In this document: in pieces, positions 44,334 to 55,591 of the stretch
Layout: every line of letters starts with the position of its first letter
How positions within the stretch are numbered: position 1 is the first letter of the stretch
Source of the DNA: Xenorhabdus bovienii SS-2004
GTDB taxonomy: Bacteria > Pseudomonadota > Gammaproteobacteria > Enterobacterales > Enterobacteriaceae
DNA: 64,000 bases
Direction: 5' to 3'
NCBI RefSeq assembly: GCF_000027225.1
Contig: NC_013892.1
Span: forward strand, 3,286,001-3,350,000
Position numbers and translations under genes: made by a program
Notes under the pieces: generated by a model
The model's database searches: none
What the model was told of the DNA's origin: nothing
The model's input: only the letters and a program-made list of their open reading frames with translations

Positions 44334-45290
44334 TTATCCACGAGGATGATGTTGTTGATGCAGCATTTTAAGACGTTCAGTCGCTACATAGGTATAAATT
44401 TGAGTTGTGGAGAGATCACTATGCCCCAGCAACATCTGTACAACGCGTAAATCTGCACCATGGTTGAGTAAATGCGTTGCAAAAGCATGACGCAAAACAT
44501 GAGGTGATAAACGTTCGGTATCAATGCCAGACAATACGGCATAATGTTTGATCCGATGCCAGAAAGTCTGGCGGGTCATCTGCGTTCCCCTTTTGCTGGG
44601 GAAGAAAACGTCAGATGCCGAGCCATTTAATAACCACGGACGCCCATACTCTAGGTATTTCTCCAGCCAGTAAAGTGCTTCTTCTCCCAAAGGAACCAAT
44701 CTTTCCTTGTTTCCCTTACCCACGACTCTAACCACACCTTGACGTAAGCTCATATCCGACAATGTCAGTCCAACCAATTCAGATACCCGCAATCCACAGG
44801 CGTAAAGTACTTCAAGCATTGCTTTATCCCGCAATTCAATCGGTTGGTCAGTCAGGGGAGTATTCAGCAAATCCCCAACTTGTTTTTCACTTAAGTCTTT
44901 GGGTAAGCGTTTAGGCAACTTAGGGGCAGATAAAAGTGCTGTTGGATCATCCAAACGCATTTTTTCACGATAAAGATACTGAAACAACCGCCGCATTGCA
45001 CTCAGCAAGCGGGCCGAACTACTGGCTTTATAACCGCTATCTACCCGTTCAGCCAAAAATAATTGTAGCTCAATAGATTCCACAGAAAGTAAATCGTGAC
45101 CACTATATACCAGCCAATTATTCAAGGCTTGTAAATCCAACCGGTAAGAAGATAGCGTATTTTCAGCCAGATCCTTTTCCAGCCAGATGGTATCCAGAAA
45201 TTGCTCAATCAGGGAATTAGCCGGTGGAGCCGGTTCCGATGACTTATCTTGCGATGCATAGTTTTCTGATAAATCGTGTTTTTTTGGCAC
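44334..45290 (-). CDS. xerD: Tyrosine recombinase XerD
   Basis: XerD resolves chromosome dimers at dif together with XerC. The catalytic residues are in LYACGLRVSELVGL (Arg), LSPHVLRHAFATHLL (HxxR), LLGHSDLSTTQIYTYV (His/Trp and Tyr). The 318 residues include about 20 extra at the N-terminus compared with E. coli (MPKKHDLSENYASQDK...), from a GTG at 45290; a later start near the conserved IEQFLDTIWLEKDLAENTL is possible. Confidence 0.95.
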   Translation of the reverse strand: MPKKHDLSENYASQDKSSEPAPPANSLIEQFLDTIWLEKDLAENTLSSYRLDLQALNNWLVYSGHDLLSVESIELQLFLAERVDSGYKASSSARLLSAMRRLFQYLYREKMRLDDPTALLSAPKLPKRLPKDLSEKQVGDLLNTPLTDQPIELRDKAMLEVLYACGLRVSELVGLTLSDMSLRQGVVRVVGKGNKERLVPLGEEALYWLEKYLEYGRPWLLNGSASDVFFPSKRGTQMTRQTFWHRIKHYAVLSGIDTERLSPHVLRHAFATHLLNHGADLRVVQMLLGHSDLSTTQIYTYVATERLKMLHQQHHPRG

Positions 45291-45393
45291 AAGACTTCCT
45301 TTATCTCTGCGACTTCCGATCGGCTATTATGCCTGAAAAAGCAATTCTTCTGTTACAATGCAGCCCCTGATATTCGAAATGTCCTGGTAAATA

Positions 45394-45915
45394 ATGATGA
45401 AAATTGGTCTCTTTTACGGCTCCAGTACATGCTATACAGAAATGGTAGCAGAAAAAATACGCGATATACTCGGTGAAGATCTGATCGATCTGCATAATGT
45501 CAAAGATTGTGATCCCAAATTGATGGAAGATTATTCTGTCCTGATTCTCGGCATTCCTACTTGGGATTTCGGTGAATTACAGGAAGATTGGCTGGCTATC
45601 TGGGATCAGCTTCCATCATTGGATCTGTCGGGAAAAATCGTTGCCATGTATGGCATGGGAGATCAGATCGACTACAGTGAATGGTTTCTGGATTCGTTGG
45701 GAATGTTGTATCACCATTTGCTGCCTGCGGGTGCGCAGTTTGTTGGTTTTTGGCCAACAGAAGGTTATGAATTCACCAGCCCCAAACCACTGACCGAAGA
45801 TGGCAAACAATTTGTCGGCCTGGCTCTGGATGATGTAAACCAGTTCGAGCAAACTGATGAACGTTTGAGCGAATGGTGTATGCAGATACTGGCAGAAATG
45901 GAAGCGCTGTTTTAA
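45394..45915 (+). CDS. fldB: Flavodoxin FldB
   Basis: A 173-residue flavodoxin, [17 protein letters not shown] holding the phosphate-binding loop and [13 protein letters not shown] the isoalloxazine-contacting region. It is an electron carrier, and in E. coli belongs to the SoxRS regulon. It faces xerD across about 100 nt. ATGs at 45394 and 45397 are equivalent choices. Confidence 0.95.
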   Translation: MMKIGLFYGSSTCYTEMVAEKIRDILGEDLIDLHNVKDCDPKLMEDYSVLILGIPTWDFGELQEDWLAIWDQLPSLDLSGKIVAMYGMGDQIDYSEWFLDSLGMLYHHLLPAGAQFVGFWPTEGYEFTSPKPLTEDGKQFVGLALDDVNQFEQTDERLSEWCMQILAEMEALF

Positions 45916-46344
45916 TCACGCTATATCAGGATACTGACGCATAAGCTGGTTCAAATGACGCCACATCTTTGGTGGCACACTGTCTGATGCCACCCATAAC
46001 CGAATTAACGACCGTTGGCGGATACTTTCTGTTTTGTCAAAGGCGTGAAGTGTGATCACCATACCATAGCGGCTTAACCACGGTGGCCTAGTGAGTTTCC
46101 ACGCCGCTTTTTGCCAATGCATTTTCTGGCCACTGAACAATACCAGCCTTCCCTGACACCGCCTAATGTTTGTCTGACTCCACACCCAGCTCACCATAAT
46201 GATGACAAACAATGGAAGCCAGAGATAAAAACCATTGGAAGGCCACGGAGCCAATAACGCGGCAAGCATAATTGCACCATGCACACCTGAAGAAAACAGG
46301 CGGCTATGACGGGATACCTTCAGTTCACAGTGCCACAGGGCCAC
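45916..46344 (-). CDS. ygfX: Inner-membrane protein YgfX (CptA)
   Basis: A 142-residue membrane protein with two hydrophobic segments (about residues 20-36 and 38-58) and a Trp-rich tail. It overlaps the upstream sdhE gene by 20 nt, the conserved order sdhE-ygfX. E. coli YgfX has been proposed as a toxin acting on the cytoskeleton, with SdhE (CptB) as partner, but other work points to a link with SdhE function. It ends next to the fldB stop, so the pair is convergent with fldB. Confidence 0.85.
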   Translation of the reverse strand: MALWHCELKVSRHSRLFSSGVHGAIMLAALLAPWPSNGFYLWLPLFVIIMVSWVWSQTNIRRCQGRLVLFSGQKMHWQKAAWKLTRPPWLSRYGMVITLHAFDKTESIRQRSLIRLWVASDSVPPKMWRHLNQLMRQYPDIA

Positions 46345-46591
46345 GGGCTTGGTTTCTGCTCTGAATCAATTGCACCATGCGGAATAGCTCATCATCTTCT
46401 GGACGACCATGATTCATGAGCCAGTTAAAAAGATCAGGATCTGCACACTCCAGCAAACGGACGAAAAGCTGCTTATCATCATCATTCAATGAGTCATATT
46501 CATATTCAAAAAATGGCATGATAGAAATATCCAGTTCACGCATTCCACGACGACATGCCCAGTGAATACGCGCTTTATTGTCAATATCCAT
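46325..46591 (-). CDS. sdhE: FAD assembly factor SdhE (YgfY/CptB)
   Basis: An 88-residue five-helix protein that adds FAD to the flavoprotein subunit of succinate dehydrogenase. The key RGMRELD motif (residues 14-20, [19 protein letters not shown]) is intact. It is the first gene of the sdhE-ygfX pair and is divergent from ygfZ. Confidence 0.95.
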   Translation of the reverse strand: MDIDNKARIHWACRRGMRELDISIMPFFEYEYDSLNDDDKQLFVRLLECADPDLFNWLMNHGRPEDDELFRMVQLIQSRNQARGPVAL

Positions 46592-46913
46592 GTTTAAAAA
46601 GCCTCTTGATTATTTTCATTCGTGCCATTGAGACGGCAATGCTGATGTCGCGAAAGATTAACAAGTCACCCGTCGTTTCAGACATGAGCACGGTTGCAAA
46701 ATTTCACAGTCAAAGGGAATTATCAACGATTCTGGGCTGCTTTTCATCATTCATGACAGTTGAATCAAGATATATCTATAATATGCGAAGAGCATCGCAA
46801 CAAATCATCTTTAACTACCCGTCAGTAAATAACAAGAATAACTCCTTTGCATTAAGCCTCATCTCTTTTACCATTAGCATTATTTCTCAGATAGTTTACT
46901 GGCAGGAGCTATT
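46592..46913. promoter_or_regulatory. Divergent promoter region between sdhE and ygfZ
   Basis: About 320 nt with no supported gene. It must hold promoters for sdhE and ygfZ. The ygfZ start has GGAG at 46905. I see no hairpin or operator that I can name. Confidence 0.5.
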
Positions 46914-47912
46914 ATGGCTGACCAAATTCTATTTTCTGCACAACTCCCATCTCCTTCAGCAACACTTTCCCTGGCTTTAATTTCTCTTAATGATTGGGGG
47001 ATGATTAGCGTAACAGGCGCAGATGCGGAAAAGTATCTGCAAGGCCAAGTCACATCAGATATCGCCTCTCTCAACCAAAAACATGTGTTGAGCGCACATT
47101 GTGACGCCAAAGGAAAGATGTGGAGTAACCTGCGGCTGTTTCACCGTGGCGAAGGTTTTGCCTATATTGAACGTCGCACAGTATTGGATTCCCAGCTGAC
47201 TGAATTGAAAAAATACGCTGTGTTTTCCAAAGTGACCTTTGCTAAAGATGAAGAAAGCATCCTGCTTGGTGTAGCCGGAGCAGGAAGCAGGAACGCACTG
47301 GCAGAAATGTTTCCCACCCTGCCCGATGCCGAAACAACCGTTATTCAACACGAAACAACCACCCTTCTCCACTTCGCTTTCCCCGCAGAACGTTTTCTTT
47401 TAGTCACCGATCAGGCTACCGCAGCCCAGTTAACGGAAACATTAGTAGGGAAGCTTCAGGCGCAATTGAACGATAGTCAGCAGTGGTTGGCACTAGAGAT
47501 TGAAGCAGGCTTCCCAGTCATTGACTCAGCCAGCAGCGCCCAGTTCATTCCACAAGCGACGAATATTCAGGTTCTTGAGGGCAGTATCAGCTTTAAGAAA
47601 GGCTGTTATACCGGTCAGGAGATGGTGGCTCGTGCCAAATACCGCGGTGCTAATAAGCGGGCAATGTACTGGCTGGCTGGCACCGCGTCTTCTCTTCCCG
47701 TTGCCGGAGACGATCTGGAGTGGCAACTGGGTGATAAATGGCGCAGAACAGGCTCAGTTCTGACAGCGGTCAGACTCGCTGATGGTTCAATCTGGGTGCA
47801 AGTTGTCATGAACAATGATATGGCTGCTGACAGTATTTTCCGTATCCGTGAAGATGAAGGAAGTTCTCTTACCATTCAATCGCTTCCTTATTCATTCGAT
47901 GAAGAAAAATAA
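46914..47912 (+). CDS. ygfZ: tRNA-modifying protein YgfZ (folate-dependent Fe-S repair)
   Basis: A 332-residue protein with the GcvT-like folate-binding fold. The family motif [17 protein letters not shown] (about 225-241, with the conserved Cys) is intact. It helps Fe-S enzymes such as MiaB and is divergent from sdhE, as in E. coli. Confidence 0.95.
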   Translation: MADQILFSAQLPSPSATLSLALISLNDWGMISVTGADAEKYLQGQVTSDIASLNQKHVLSAHCDAKGKMWSNLRLFHRGEGFAYIERRTVLDSQLTELKKYAVFSKVTFAKDEESILLGVAGAGSRNALAEMFPTLPDAETTVIQHETTTLLHFAFPAERFLLVTDQATAAQLTETLVGKLQAQLNDSQQWLALEIEAGFPVIDSASSAQFIPQATNIQVLEGSISFKKGCYTGQEMVARAKYRGANKRAMYWLAGTASSLPVAGDDLEWQLGDKWRRTGSVLTAVRLADGSIWVQVVMNNDMAADSIFRIREDEGSSLTIQSLPYSFDEEK

Positions 47913-47927
47913 TATTTGAGGTTTTTT

Positions 47928-48536
47928 ATGTCATTAGCTGTACCCCCTGTTGATTTCGGCCCATTTACTAATGTCATCGCATTTATTATGGAGCTGGATA
48001 AGTTAAAATCGGTTCATCGCAAAACTAAACTGCTGAACAATCAGCGTCATGAAAATTCGGCTGAACATAGCTGGCATTTCGCCCTCGCTGTCATGAGTTT
48101 TGCTCCTTATGTAGGAAAAATGAATATTGGCCACGTTGTGCAGATGGCGCTGATCCACGATATTGTCGAAATCGATGCAGGAGATGTTATCGCATTCGAT
48201 TTGGCTGCCCGTGAAGCAATCCATGAACATGAAGTTAAGGCCGCCCATCGTATTTTTGGTTTACTGCCGGAAGCGCAGAGAGATTATTTTCTGGCACTGT
48301 GGCGTGAGTACGAAGATTCTGAAACACCTGAAGCGATTTTTGCCAAAACGCTTGATAGGATCATGCCTGTATTCATGAACCTGCATAACAATGGCCAAAG
48401 CTGGGTTGAGAATGGTATTCGCTTTGAACAGGTTTTTAATCTGCTGCATTTTATTGCTGAGGCTTACCCTGAGCTGTGGCAATATCTACTGCCACAATTG
48501 GAAGCAGCGAAAGAGAAAGGTTGGCTGAAAGCGTAA
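47928..48536 (+). CDS. HD-domain hydrolase (YfbR-like)
   Basis: A 202-residue HD phosphohydrolase. The metal site is seen as ENSAEHSWHFA (His), ALIHDIVEIDAGD (HD) and KTLDRIMPV (Asp). The family cleaves nucleotides or related phosphates. I chose the ATG at 47928; TGAGG is just upstream. It follows ygfZ by 15 nt, so the two are probably co-transcribed. Confidence 0.85.
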   Translation: MSLAVPPVDFGPFTNVIAFIMELDKLKSVHRKTKLLNNQRHENSAEHSWHFALAVMSFAPYVGKMNIGHVVQMALIHDIVEIDAGDVIAFDLAAREAIHEHEVKAAHRIFGLLPEAQRDYFLALWREYEDSETPEAIFAKTLDRIMPVFMNLHNNGQSWVENGIRFEQVFNLLHFIAEAYPELWQYLLPQLEAAKEKGWLKA

Positions 48537-48656
48537 CACTACGTCAGGTACGCCTTCTCCTTGAATAAGCAGGCTGTCAGATGCAAGGAATCATTTACTC
48601 TGTCAGCCTTAAACATATTTATTCGTCAGACAACAACGTTTCTTACTGCAAATTTT

Positions 48657-50165
48657 CTACGGTTTTCTCAGAAGATACGATACCATCAAGACTACACATC
48701 CTGTCAATACCACTGTCAGCCAGCTAGTAATATGAATGGCGCTGGTGAATGAATGCGCTGCTGCACCCATCAATTGCCGACCTTCCATTTCAATCAATGA
48801 AGCTGCTATCACATAAGCTCCAGCCAACGTTTCCAAAGCCAATGATGCTTGTTCCTGAGAAATACTTGCCGGCAATTGCAGATTTAAACGATAAAACGCC
48901 GTCACCAATCCACCCAGAATCGTTGTACCGAATACAACTCCAACTTCATAGGCCGTTTCGCTGATTGCTGAAGCTGCACCTGCCTTGGAAGAAGGTACGG
49001 CTGAAATAACCAAGTCATTGGAAATAGAAGCTATCGCCCCGACACCAATATTCAATAATGCGAAAGCGATCACGATTGAAGTCAGGTTACTGCCAACACA
49101 GGCAATCAAGAAAAATGCGGCTCCCGACAAAGCCAATAAAATGGGTACGAGCCAGTGGATAGGCACTCTCTGGGCAATCGGTACGATCGCCATGCCGATA
49201 ACGATTGCCATGATTTGTCCGGGAATCAGTGCAAGACTGGCGGCAAGCGGTTTCATATCAAGCACAACTTGCAGGTACTGAGTGGCAAAAAAGACAAAAC
49301 CAATCAGTAATCCAAGACTCAATAAATTGACCATGATCGAACCAGTAAATACACCATTACGGAACAGGGAAATATCCATTAGCGGTATTTGCAAGCTCTG
49401 TTGCCTACGTATAAATAACATTCCTGCGATAAGACCAATCGCAAACGTCATAATGACACTGGTCTCAAAGCCATTACTGGCAAAATGTTTAATCGCATAC
49501 ACAATGCCAGCCATGGCAATAATGGATAATAAGACACTATAGCCATCAATGATCCCTATCTGCTTTTTGGCCGATTCAGGTAACAACATAGGTGCAAAAA
49601 TCAACAAAGGCACCAATACAGGCACAGCCAATAGAAAAATGGCTTGCCAGTTAAAATACTGCAATAAAACACCGCCTATAACAGGGCCAAGTGCCGAGCC
49701 AACGGTGAGAGTAGTCGCCCAAATAGCGATAGCTAATCGGCGCTGTTCACGATCTGTAAAAAGATGGCTTATCAAAGCCAGTGTCGAAGGCATCAACATT
49801 GCACCAAAAAAACCAAGAGCTGCACGCCCAGCAATTAATTGTTCTGGCGAGGTAGATAATGCTGTCAGAGCTGAAACAACCGTGAATCCCAATGACCCGG
49901 ATAGCAATAGCAGACGGTGACCAACACGATCACCGATACTTCCCATAGACACCAACAATCCCGCCAGTACCAATGAATAAGCATCAATAATCCATAATTG
50001 CTGATTTGCACTCGGTTCCAAAGCTCTGGTAATTTTTGGCAAGGCAAATCCCAAAATAGTGTTGTCCACCGTGACCAATAAAACCGGTAACATTAAGATC
50101 AATAATCCAAACCAAGTACGAAATTCTGCTCGTTTATGAGTACTCACGATTCTATTTAATGACAT
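48657..50165 (-). CDS. DHA2-family multidrug efflux transporter (MFS, 14 TM)
   Basis: A 502-residue major facilitator of the DHA2 (SmvA/QacA/EmrB-like) group. Signature features are LPVLLVTVDNTILGFALPKIT (motif D1 in TM1), IGDRVGHRLLL (motif A) and the long hydrophobic repeats. I chose the ATG at 50165; GGGAGAAG lies upstream. It is not part of the standard E. coli order here, so an accessory gain is likely. The substrate cannot be told from sequence. Confidence 0.85.
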   Translation of the reverse strand: MSLNRIVSTHKRAEFRTWFGLLILMLPVLLVTVDNTILGFALPKITRALEPSANQQLWIIDAYSLVLAGLLVSMGSIGDRVGHRLLLLSGSLGFTVVSALTALSTSPEQLIAGRAALGFFGAMLMPSTLALISHLFTDREQRRLAIAIWATTLTVGSALGPVIGGVLLQYFNWQAIFLLAVPVLVPLLIFAPMLLPESAKKQIGIIDGYSVLLSIIAMAGIVYAIKHFASNGFETSVIMTFAIGLIAGMLFIRRQQSLQIPLMDISLFRNGVFTGSIMVNLLSLGLLIGFVFFATQYLQVVLDMKPLAASLALIPGQIMAIVIGMAIVPIAQRVPIHWLVPILLALSGAAFFLIACVGSNLTSIVIAFALLNIGVGAIASISNDLVISAVPSSKAGAASAISETAYEVGVVFGTTILGGLVTAFYRLNLQLPASISQEQASLALETLAGAYVIAASLIEMEGRQLMGAAAHSFTSAIHITSWLTVVLTGCVVLMVSYLLRKP

Positions 50166-50216
50166 AACCTTAACTTCTCCCGTTATAACTGAAGTATTGA
50201 AAAGATGTGCCAACAT

Positions 50217-50663
50217 TCAGCCACATGTATATGAGGCCGTTGTTTCAATTTATTTTTAAATTTTTGGAAAATTATTTAATGAAAATAATGAAGAATTTAT
50301 GCGATATTAGACGATAACTTAGCGTCATTAGTAATAACGCGAACAATTATGTCTATGATTGAAGTGATTTTCTAACTATAGAAGAAATAAAATTTCATCC
50401 AAACAGGCATCATTGTTGAGGTTTTTTGAGAGAGAAACGCCTGTGAAAGACGAATCATAGTCATAGTGGCGATATTCAAAATAGTTGTCATCCTTTGTTG
50501 GTTTCAAGCTATTTGTTTTAATAGTACATTTCTACAACTTAATCACATTTTCAAGATTAATGATATTGAAGTTTTCAAAATAATCAATTGACTCAAAAAT
50601 AGCGATCTTCCATCACGAGAAAACTACCATATATTGAGTGAAAATGGATAATTTTCCTGAAAA
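50217..50663. other. Intergenic region upstream of the transporter
   Basis: About 450 nt of AT-rich DNA with promoter signals for the efflux gene on the minus strand. I see no gene, repeat or operator that I can support in it. Confidence 0.5.
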
Positions 50664-50694
50664 AGCAGTGTGAGGAATCCTCCTCAACACTGCT
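50664..50694 (-). terminator. Terminator of the gcvTHP operon
   Basis: The stem AGCAGTG/CACTGCT with an extended inner part (TTGAGGAGG...CCTCA) is followed by TTTTC on the minus strand, about 25 nt after the gcvP stop. It also separates it from the divergent efflux region. Confidence 0.8.
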
Positions 50695-50717
50695 TTCGTC
50701 TTCTTTGTTAACCGAGA

Positions 50718-53594
50718 TTAACGATAATCTTCAATCGGTGCACAGGAGCAATGTAAATTGCGGTCACCATATACATCGTCGAGACGTTTAACCGTTGGCC
50801 AGTATTTATTGGCTTTGGTTTCTACTGTTGGGAAGACAGCGATTTCACGGCTGTATGCATGTTCCCAGTCAGAAACCAGCTCTGCCTGAACGTGAGGCGC
50901 ATTCACCAGTGGATTGTCTTCCAGCGGCCATTCCCCTTTTGCCACATTGCTGATTTCTTCGCGAATTGCCAGCATTGCGTCAATAAAGCGATCGATTTCG
51001 ACTTTGCTTTCGGATTCCGTCGGCTCAACCATCAAGGTTCCCGCCACTGGGAATGACATGGTTGGTGCATGGAAGCCGTAGTCAACCAAACGCTTAGCGA
51101 TATCCATTTCGCTGATGCCAAATTCGTCTTTCAGTGGGCGAATATCCAGAATACATTCGTGGGCAACGTAGCCATCACGCCCGGTATAGAGGATTTCATA
51201 AGCCCCTTTCAGGCGAGCTGCGATGTAGTTCGCATTCAGGATCGCAACTTGGCTGGCTTGTTTCAGTCCTTTTGCTCCCATCATACGGATATACATCCAG
51301 CTAATGGGCAAAATGGAAGCACTGCCAAATGGTGCGGCTGATACTGCGCCCAATGTGGTTACTGTGTCCATTTCCACCACGGAATGCCCCGGTACAAATG
51401 GTGCAAGGTGTTTTTTCACACCAATCGGCCCCATGCCAGGGCCACCACCACCGTGTGGGATACAAAAGGTTTTATGCAGGTTCAGGTGGGAAACGTCAGC
51501 ACCAATAAAGCCCGGCGTAGTAATGCCGACTTGGGCGTTCATGTTGGCACCATCAAGGTAAACCTGGCCTCCATTCTGGTGAATAATATCGCAGATCTGA
51601 CGGATGGTTTCTTCATACACACCGTGAGTCGATGGGTAGGTCACCATGATACAGGCCAGTTCACCACGATGTTTTTCCGCTTTTTCGTGTAAATCTGTCA
51701 GATCGATATTACCTTCTTTGTCACAATTCACCACCACCACGGTCATACCCGCCATATGCGCGGAAGCAGGGTTTGTGCCGTGAGCAGAGCTTGGAATCAA
51801 GCAGACATGGCGATGTTGTTCTCCACGACTGGCGTAATAACGACGAATGGCGAGTAAGCCAGCATATTCTCCCTGAGCACCGGAGTTTGGCTGCATACAA
51901 ACTGCGTCGTAGCCAGTCAGCAATACCAGCCAATGAGAGAGTTGGCTGATCAGTTGGTGATAACCCTGCGCCTGCTCTGGTGGACAGAAAGGGTGCATAT
52001 CCGTGAATTCAGGCCATGTGATCGGCATAATTTCAGCCGCCGCATTCAGTTTCATGGTACATGAGCCCAGCGGGATCATCGCCTGATTCAATGCCAGATC
52101 TTTACGCTCCAGACTGTGCATGTAGCGCATCATGTCAGTTTCGCTGTGATAACGGCGGAAGTTGTCATGCATCAAGATGTCATCATTGCGCAACATTGAA
52201 ACCGGAATAGATTGGCTGCCTGCCGCCATTTCGTTATCAAGCGTATCAATATCCAATATAGCATCAGAGCCAGTCAGAACCTGGAACAGTGTTTGCAAGT
52301 CGTCGCGGCTGGTTTTTTCACTCAATGCCACACCAATCGCACCAAGAATATCAGTACGCAGGTTAATTTGGGCTTTCTCCGCCCGAACCAGTACCTGTGT
52401 TTTATCTGCAACTTCAACGGTCAGCGTATCAAACCATGTTTTGTGACGCAGTGTGATGCCCGCTTTTTGCAGGCCGGTGGCCAGAATGTCGGTCAATCGG
52501 TGAATACGGCCAGCGATTCTCTTCAAGCCTTCAGCACCGTGGTAAACCGCGTACATGCCAGCAATATTAGCCAGCAGAACTTGCGAGGTACAAATATTGG
52601 AATTCGCTTTTTCGCGACGAATATGCTGTTCACGGGTCTGCATAGCCATCCGCAGAGCCCGGTTACCCGCAGCGTCACGGGAAACGCCAATAATGCGACC
52701 CGGCATGGAACGCTTGAATTCATCACGGCAGGCAAAGAATGCAGCATGTGGGCCACCGTATCCCATCGGGACACCAAAACGCTGTGCTGCACCAAATACC
52801 ATGTCAGCACCTTGTTTGCCCGGTGCAGTCAGCATGACCAGTGCCATAAAATCCGCCGCTACACTGACAATAATTTTTTTCTCTTTCAGCTTCGTAATCA
52901 GAGCACTGTAGTCATGAACTTCGCCTGTTGTACCAACCTGTTGTAGCAGGACACCGAAGACACCTTCCAGTTCCAGCACTTTTTCGGCTTTATCAACAAT
53001 GACTTCAAATCCAAAGGTTTCTGCACGGGTACGAACAACGTCCAGCGTCTGTGGATGAATATCATCCGCCACAAAGAAGCGCTCTGCGCCTTTCAACTTA
53101 CTGACCCGTTTTGCCATCGCCATAGCTTCAGCCGCCGCCGTGGCTTCATCCAGTAATGAGGCAGAAGCAAGATCCAATCCGGTGAGATCAATAGTAACTT
53201 GCTGAAAGTTCAGTAAGGCTTCAAGACGGCCTTGGGAAACTTCTGGCTGATACGGGGTATATGCCGTGTACCAGCCAGGATTTTCCAGCAAATTACGCAG
53301 AATAACCGGAGGAAGTACCGATGGCGCATATCCCATACCGATATAAGATTGATAACGTCTGTTCTGGCCAGCCATCACTTTCAGTTCAGCCAGCGCCTGT
53401 TGTTCTGTCGCACCTTCGCCTACAGCAGGTGGCTCTGACAATGCGATATCACGAGGAACGATTTTATTCGTCAGATCGTCAAGAGAATTTGCACCAACTG
53501 TCGCCAGCATCTCTTTTTGCTGTTCAGCAGAAGAACCAATGTGGCGACGAGTGAATTCACCTTGATTTTCAAGTTGGATTAGTGTCTGGGTCAT
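50718..53594 (-). CDS. gcvP: Glycine dehydrogenase (P-protein)
   Basis: The 958-residue P-protein decarboxylates glycine and passes the aminomethyl group to the lipoyl arm of GcvH. The pyridoxal-phosphate Lys is in [27 protein letters not shown], followed by the Gly-rich loop. I chose the ATG at 53594, matching the E. coli length; an upstream ATG at 53648 adds residues that lack similarity. It is the last gene of gcvTHP. Confidence 0.97.
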   Translation of the reverse strand: MTQTLIQLENQGEFTRRHIGSSAEQQKEMLATVGANSLDDLTNKIVPRDIALSEPPAVGEGATEQQALAELKVMAGQNRRYQSYIGMGYAPSVLPPVILRNLLENPGWYTAYTPYQPEVSQGRLEALLNFQQVTIDLTGLDLASASLLDEATAAAEAMAMAKRVSKLKGAERFFVADDIHPQTLDVVRTRAETFGFEVIVDKAEKVLELEGVFGVLLQQVGTTGEVHDYSALITKLKEKKIIVSVAADFMALVMLTAPGKQGADMVFGAAQRFGVPMGYGGPHAAFFACRDEFKRSMPGRIIGVSRDAAGNRALRMAMQTREQHIRREKANSNICTSQVLLANIAGMYAVYHGAEGLKRIAGRIHRLTDILATGLQKAGITLRHKTWFDTLTVEVADKTQVLVRAEKAQINLRTDILGAIGVALSEKTSRDDLQTLFQVLTGSDAILDIDTLDNEMAAGSQSIPVSMLRNDDILMHDNFRRYHSETDMMRYMHSLERKDLALNQAMIPLGSCTMKLNAAAEIMPITWPEFTDMHPFCPPEQAQGYHQLISQLSHWLVLLTGYDAVCMQPNSGAQGEYAGLLAIRRYYASRGEQHRHVCLIPSSAHGTNPASAHMAGMTVVVVNCDKEGNIDLTDLHEKAEKHRGELACIMVTYPSTHGVYEETIRQICDIIHQNGGQVYLDGANMNAQVGITTPGFIGADVSHLNLHKTFCIPHGGGGPGMGPIGVKKHLAPFVPGHSVVEMDTVTTLGAVSAAPFGSASILPISWMYIRMMGAKGLKQASQVAILNANYIAARLKGAYEILYTGRDGYVAHECILDIRPLKDEFGISEMDIAKRLVDYGFHAPTMSFPVAGTLMVEPTESESKVEIDRFIDAMLAIREEISNVAKGEWPLEDNPLVNAPHVQAELVSDWEHAYSREIAVFPTVETKANKYWPTVKRLDDVYGDRNLHCSCAPIEDYR

Positions 53595-53633
53595 TGATGA
53601 TAATTTCCTGAAACTAGCTAAAAACGGCACACA

Positions 53634-53668
53634 TAAAAAACGCCCCATTCACAACGTGATATGGGGCG
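53634..53668 (-). terminator. Terminator-like hairpin between gcvH and gcvP
   Basis: CGCCCCAT/ATGGGGCG (53641-53648 and 53661-53668) with a T run of six on the minus strand lies in the 84-nt gap between gcvH and gcvP. It is likely a partial terminator that lowers gcvP relative to gcvTH, or protects the gcvTH mRNA end. Confidence 0.6.
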
Positions 53669-53678
53669 ATAGTAAGTA

Positions 53679-54071
53679 TTATTCTTCTTCTGCCAAAAGT
53701 GACTGATAACCTTCCGCATCAAGCAGATGGGTGAGTTCACTCTCGTCAGAGATCTTAAGGCGGAACAGCCAACCCTCGTTATAAGGCTCACTGTTGACTA
53801 ATTCAGGAGAACCTTCCAACTCTGAATTAACCGCGGTGACTTCACCACTCAAAGGGGCATAAATATCAGAAGCTGCTTTGACTGATTCTACAACAGCACA
53901 GTCATTACCATTATTTACAACTACACCGACTTCGGGCAAATCAACGAATACCATATCACCCAAGAGTTCCTGAGCGTGCTCGGTAATACCTACAGTGTAT
54001 TCACCGTTTCCTTCCGCACGAACCCATTCGTGTGATGAGGTATATTTTAATTCTGCTGGTACATGACTCAT
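53679..54071 (-). CDS. gcvH: Glycine cleavage system H-protein
   Basis: The 130-residue lipoyl carrier with the lysine to be lipoylated in [15 protein letters not shown] (about residue 65). I chose the ATG at 54071, which has GGAG 9 nt upstream; the ATG at 54078-54080 sits directly on that site. Confidence 0.96.
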   Translation of the reverse strand: MSHVPAELKYTSSHEWVRAEGNGEYTVGITEHAQELLGDMVFVDLPEVGVVVNNGNDCAVVESVKAASDIYAPLSGEVTAVNSELEGSPELVNSEPYNEGWLFRLKISDESELTHLLDAEGYQSLLAEEE

Positions 54072-54122
54072 CGTTGCCATCTCCTTGTTTTTAATTCATT
54101 AATAAAAATGTTACGACCCAAA

Positions 54123-55220
54123 TTACTCTACGAGCGATTTGCCCATCCGTACAAAACCCGGTTTAACCACCTGAACAAGCATTTCACGGTTACGGATCTG
54201 AACAATCGCCTGTTCTCCAATTCCCTGAGGAACTCGTGCAAGAGCAATGCTGAACCCCAAAGTTGGAGAGAATGTTCCGCTGGTAATGACGCCAGAACGC
54301 ATTTCACCCGCTTTATCAGTGAAGTGGACTGTTAAACCACCACGCAATACGCCCTTTTCGCGCATAATTAAGCCAACCAGTTGTTCTGTACCTACTTCAC
54401 GCTGTCTTTCCAGCGCTTCACGGCCAATGAATTGGCGATCTTCCGGTTTCCACGCAATCGTCCACCCCATATTGGCAGCTAAAGGCGAAATGGTTTCATC
54501 CATTTCCTGACCGTAAAGGTTCATACCCGCTTCAAGGCGTAGTGTATCCCGTGCACCCAATCCAGCGGGTTTAACGCCTGCTGCTAACAATTTCTGCCAA
54601 AAATCAGCAGCCTGTTCTTTCGGTAACGCAATTTCATAACCTGCTTCGCCGGTATAACCGGTCGTCGCGATAAATAAATCACCAGACTGGACGCCGAAGA
54701 AAGGTTTCATACCTGCCACGGCCTGTTTTTGTTCATCATTCAGCAGGGATTGTGCTTTAGACTGCGCATTCGGGCCTTGAACCGCGATTAGTGCTAAATC
54801 ATCACGCACCGTAATTTCGACGGGGTAATTCGTGGCATGCTGTTGAATCCAAGCTAAGTCTTTGTCACGGGTCGCAGAATTTACAACCATGCGATAGAAA
54901 TCATCAGTGAAGAAATAGACTATCAGGTCATCAATAACACCACCGGAGACATTCAACATGCCGGTATAAAGTGCCTTGCCCTGTTCGGTCAGTTTGGTGA
55001 TGTCATTTGCCAGAAGATAGCGGAGAAAATCACGGCAACCTGTGCCATGCAGATCCACAATGGTCATGTGGGAAACATCGAACATACCAGCATCAGTACG
55101 CACCGTGTGATGCTCGTCGATTTGTGAACCGTATTGAAGGGGCATCATCCAGCCATGAAAATCTACCATGCGCGCTCCGCATGCCAGATGTTGATCATAT
55201 AGTGGGGTGTGTTTTGACAT
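54123..55220 (-). CDS. gcvT: Aminomethyltransferase (T-protein)
   Basis: A 365-residue tetrahydrofolate-binding T-protein. The N-terminal [22 protein letters not shown] and the [21 protein letters not shown] motif are intact. It transfers the methylene group from GcvH to tetrahydrofolate. It is the first gene of gcvTHP, followed by gcvH after 51 nt. Confidence 0.96.
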   Translation of the reverse strand: MSKHTPLYDQHLACGARMVDFHGWMMPLQYGSQIDEHHTVRTDAGMFDVSHMTIVDLHGTGCRDFLRYLLANDITKLTEQGKALYTGMLNVSGGVIDDLIVYFFTDDFYRMVVNSATRDKDLAWIQQHATNYPVEITVRDDLALIAVQGPNAQSKAQSLLNDEQKQAVAGMKPFFGVQSGDLFIATTGYTGEAGYEIALPKEQAADFWQKLLAAGVKPAGLGARDTLRLEAGMNLYGQEMDETISPLAANMGWTIAWKPEDRQFIGREALERQREVGTEQLVGLIMREKGVLRGGLTVHFTDKAGEMRSGVITSGTFSPTLGFSIALARVPQGIGEQAIVQIRNREMLVQVVKPGFVRMGKSLVE

Positions 55221-55591
55221 TATTTCCCTCTTTCCATTCTTGACATGAAAATGTTTTTGACCTGAAAAACATACGGCGTATTAACCGACAGAGGTTGGAT
55301 CATGAATCAAAAAAAGCGGTTAATGACGCAAACGATACCTTGGTTTAGAAGTTATCACTGAAAATAGAAATGAACCATAAAATAAATTAGCAGCATTACA
55401 GTAATAACCTGAAAAAACACTTACTATCATGCAGAATTTTTATCTAATTTATTGCGTGAAGGCGCTCAAAATTTTTAATGAAATACAGAATACGTTCTTT
55501 TTTTATTAGAAAAAGACTAAAGTGTGAAGTAAATCAACTGAACACACTTCAGTCCTACATGAGGAAAACTAATCTTAAATGAGAAGCGGAA
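55221..55591. other. gcvT upstream region
   Basis: About 370 nt of AT-rich DNA. It should carry the gcvTHP promoter and sites for regulators such as GcvA and Lrp, as known for E. coli, but I cannot place them. I see no glycine riboswitch. Confidence 0.5.

Noticed and set aside
55221..55591. Glycine riboswitch ahead of gcvT
   Set aside because: No aptamer-like conserved blocks were seen; enterobacteria use GcvA/Lrp control instead.
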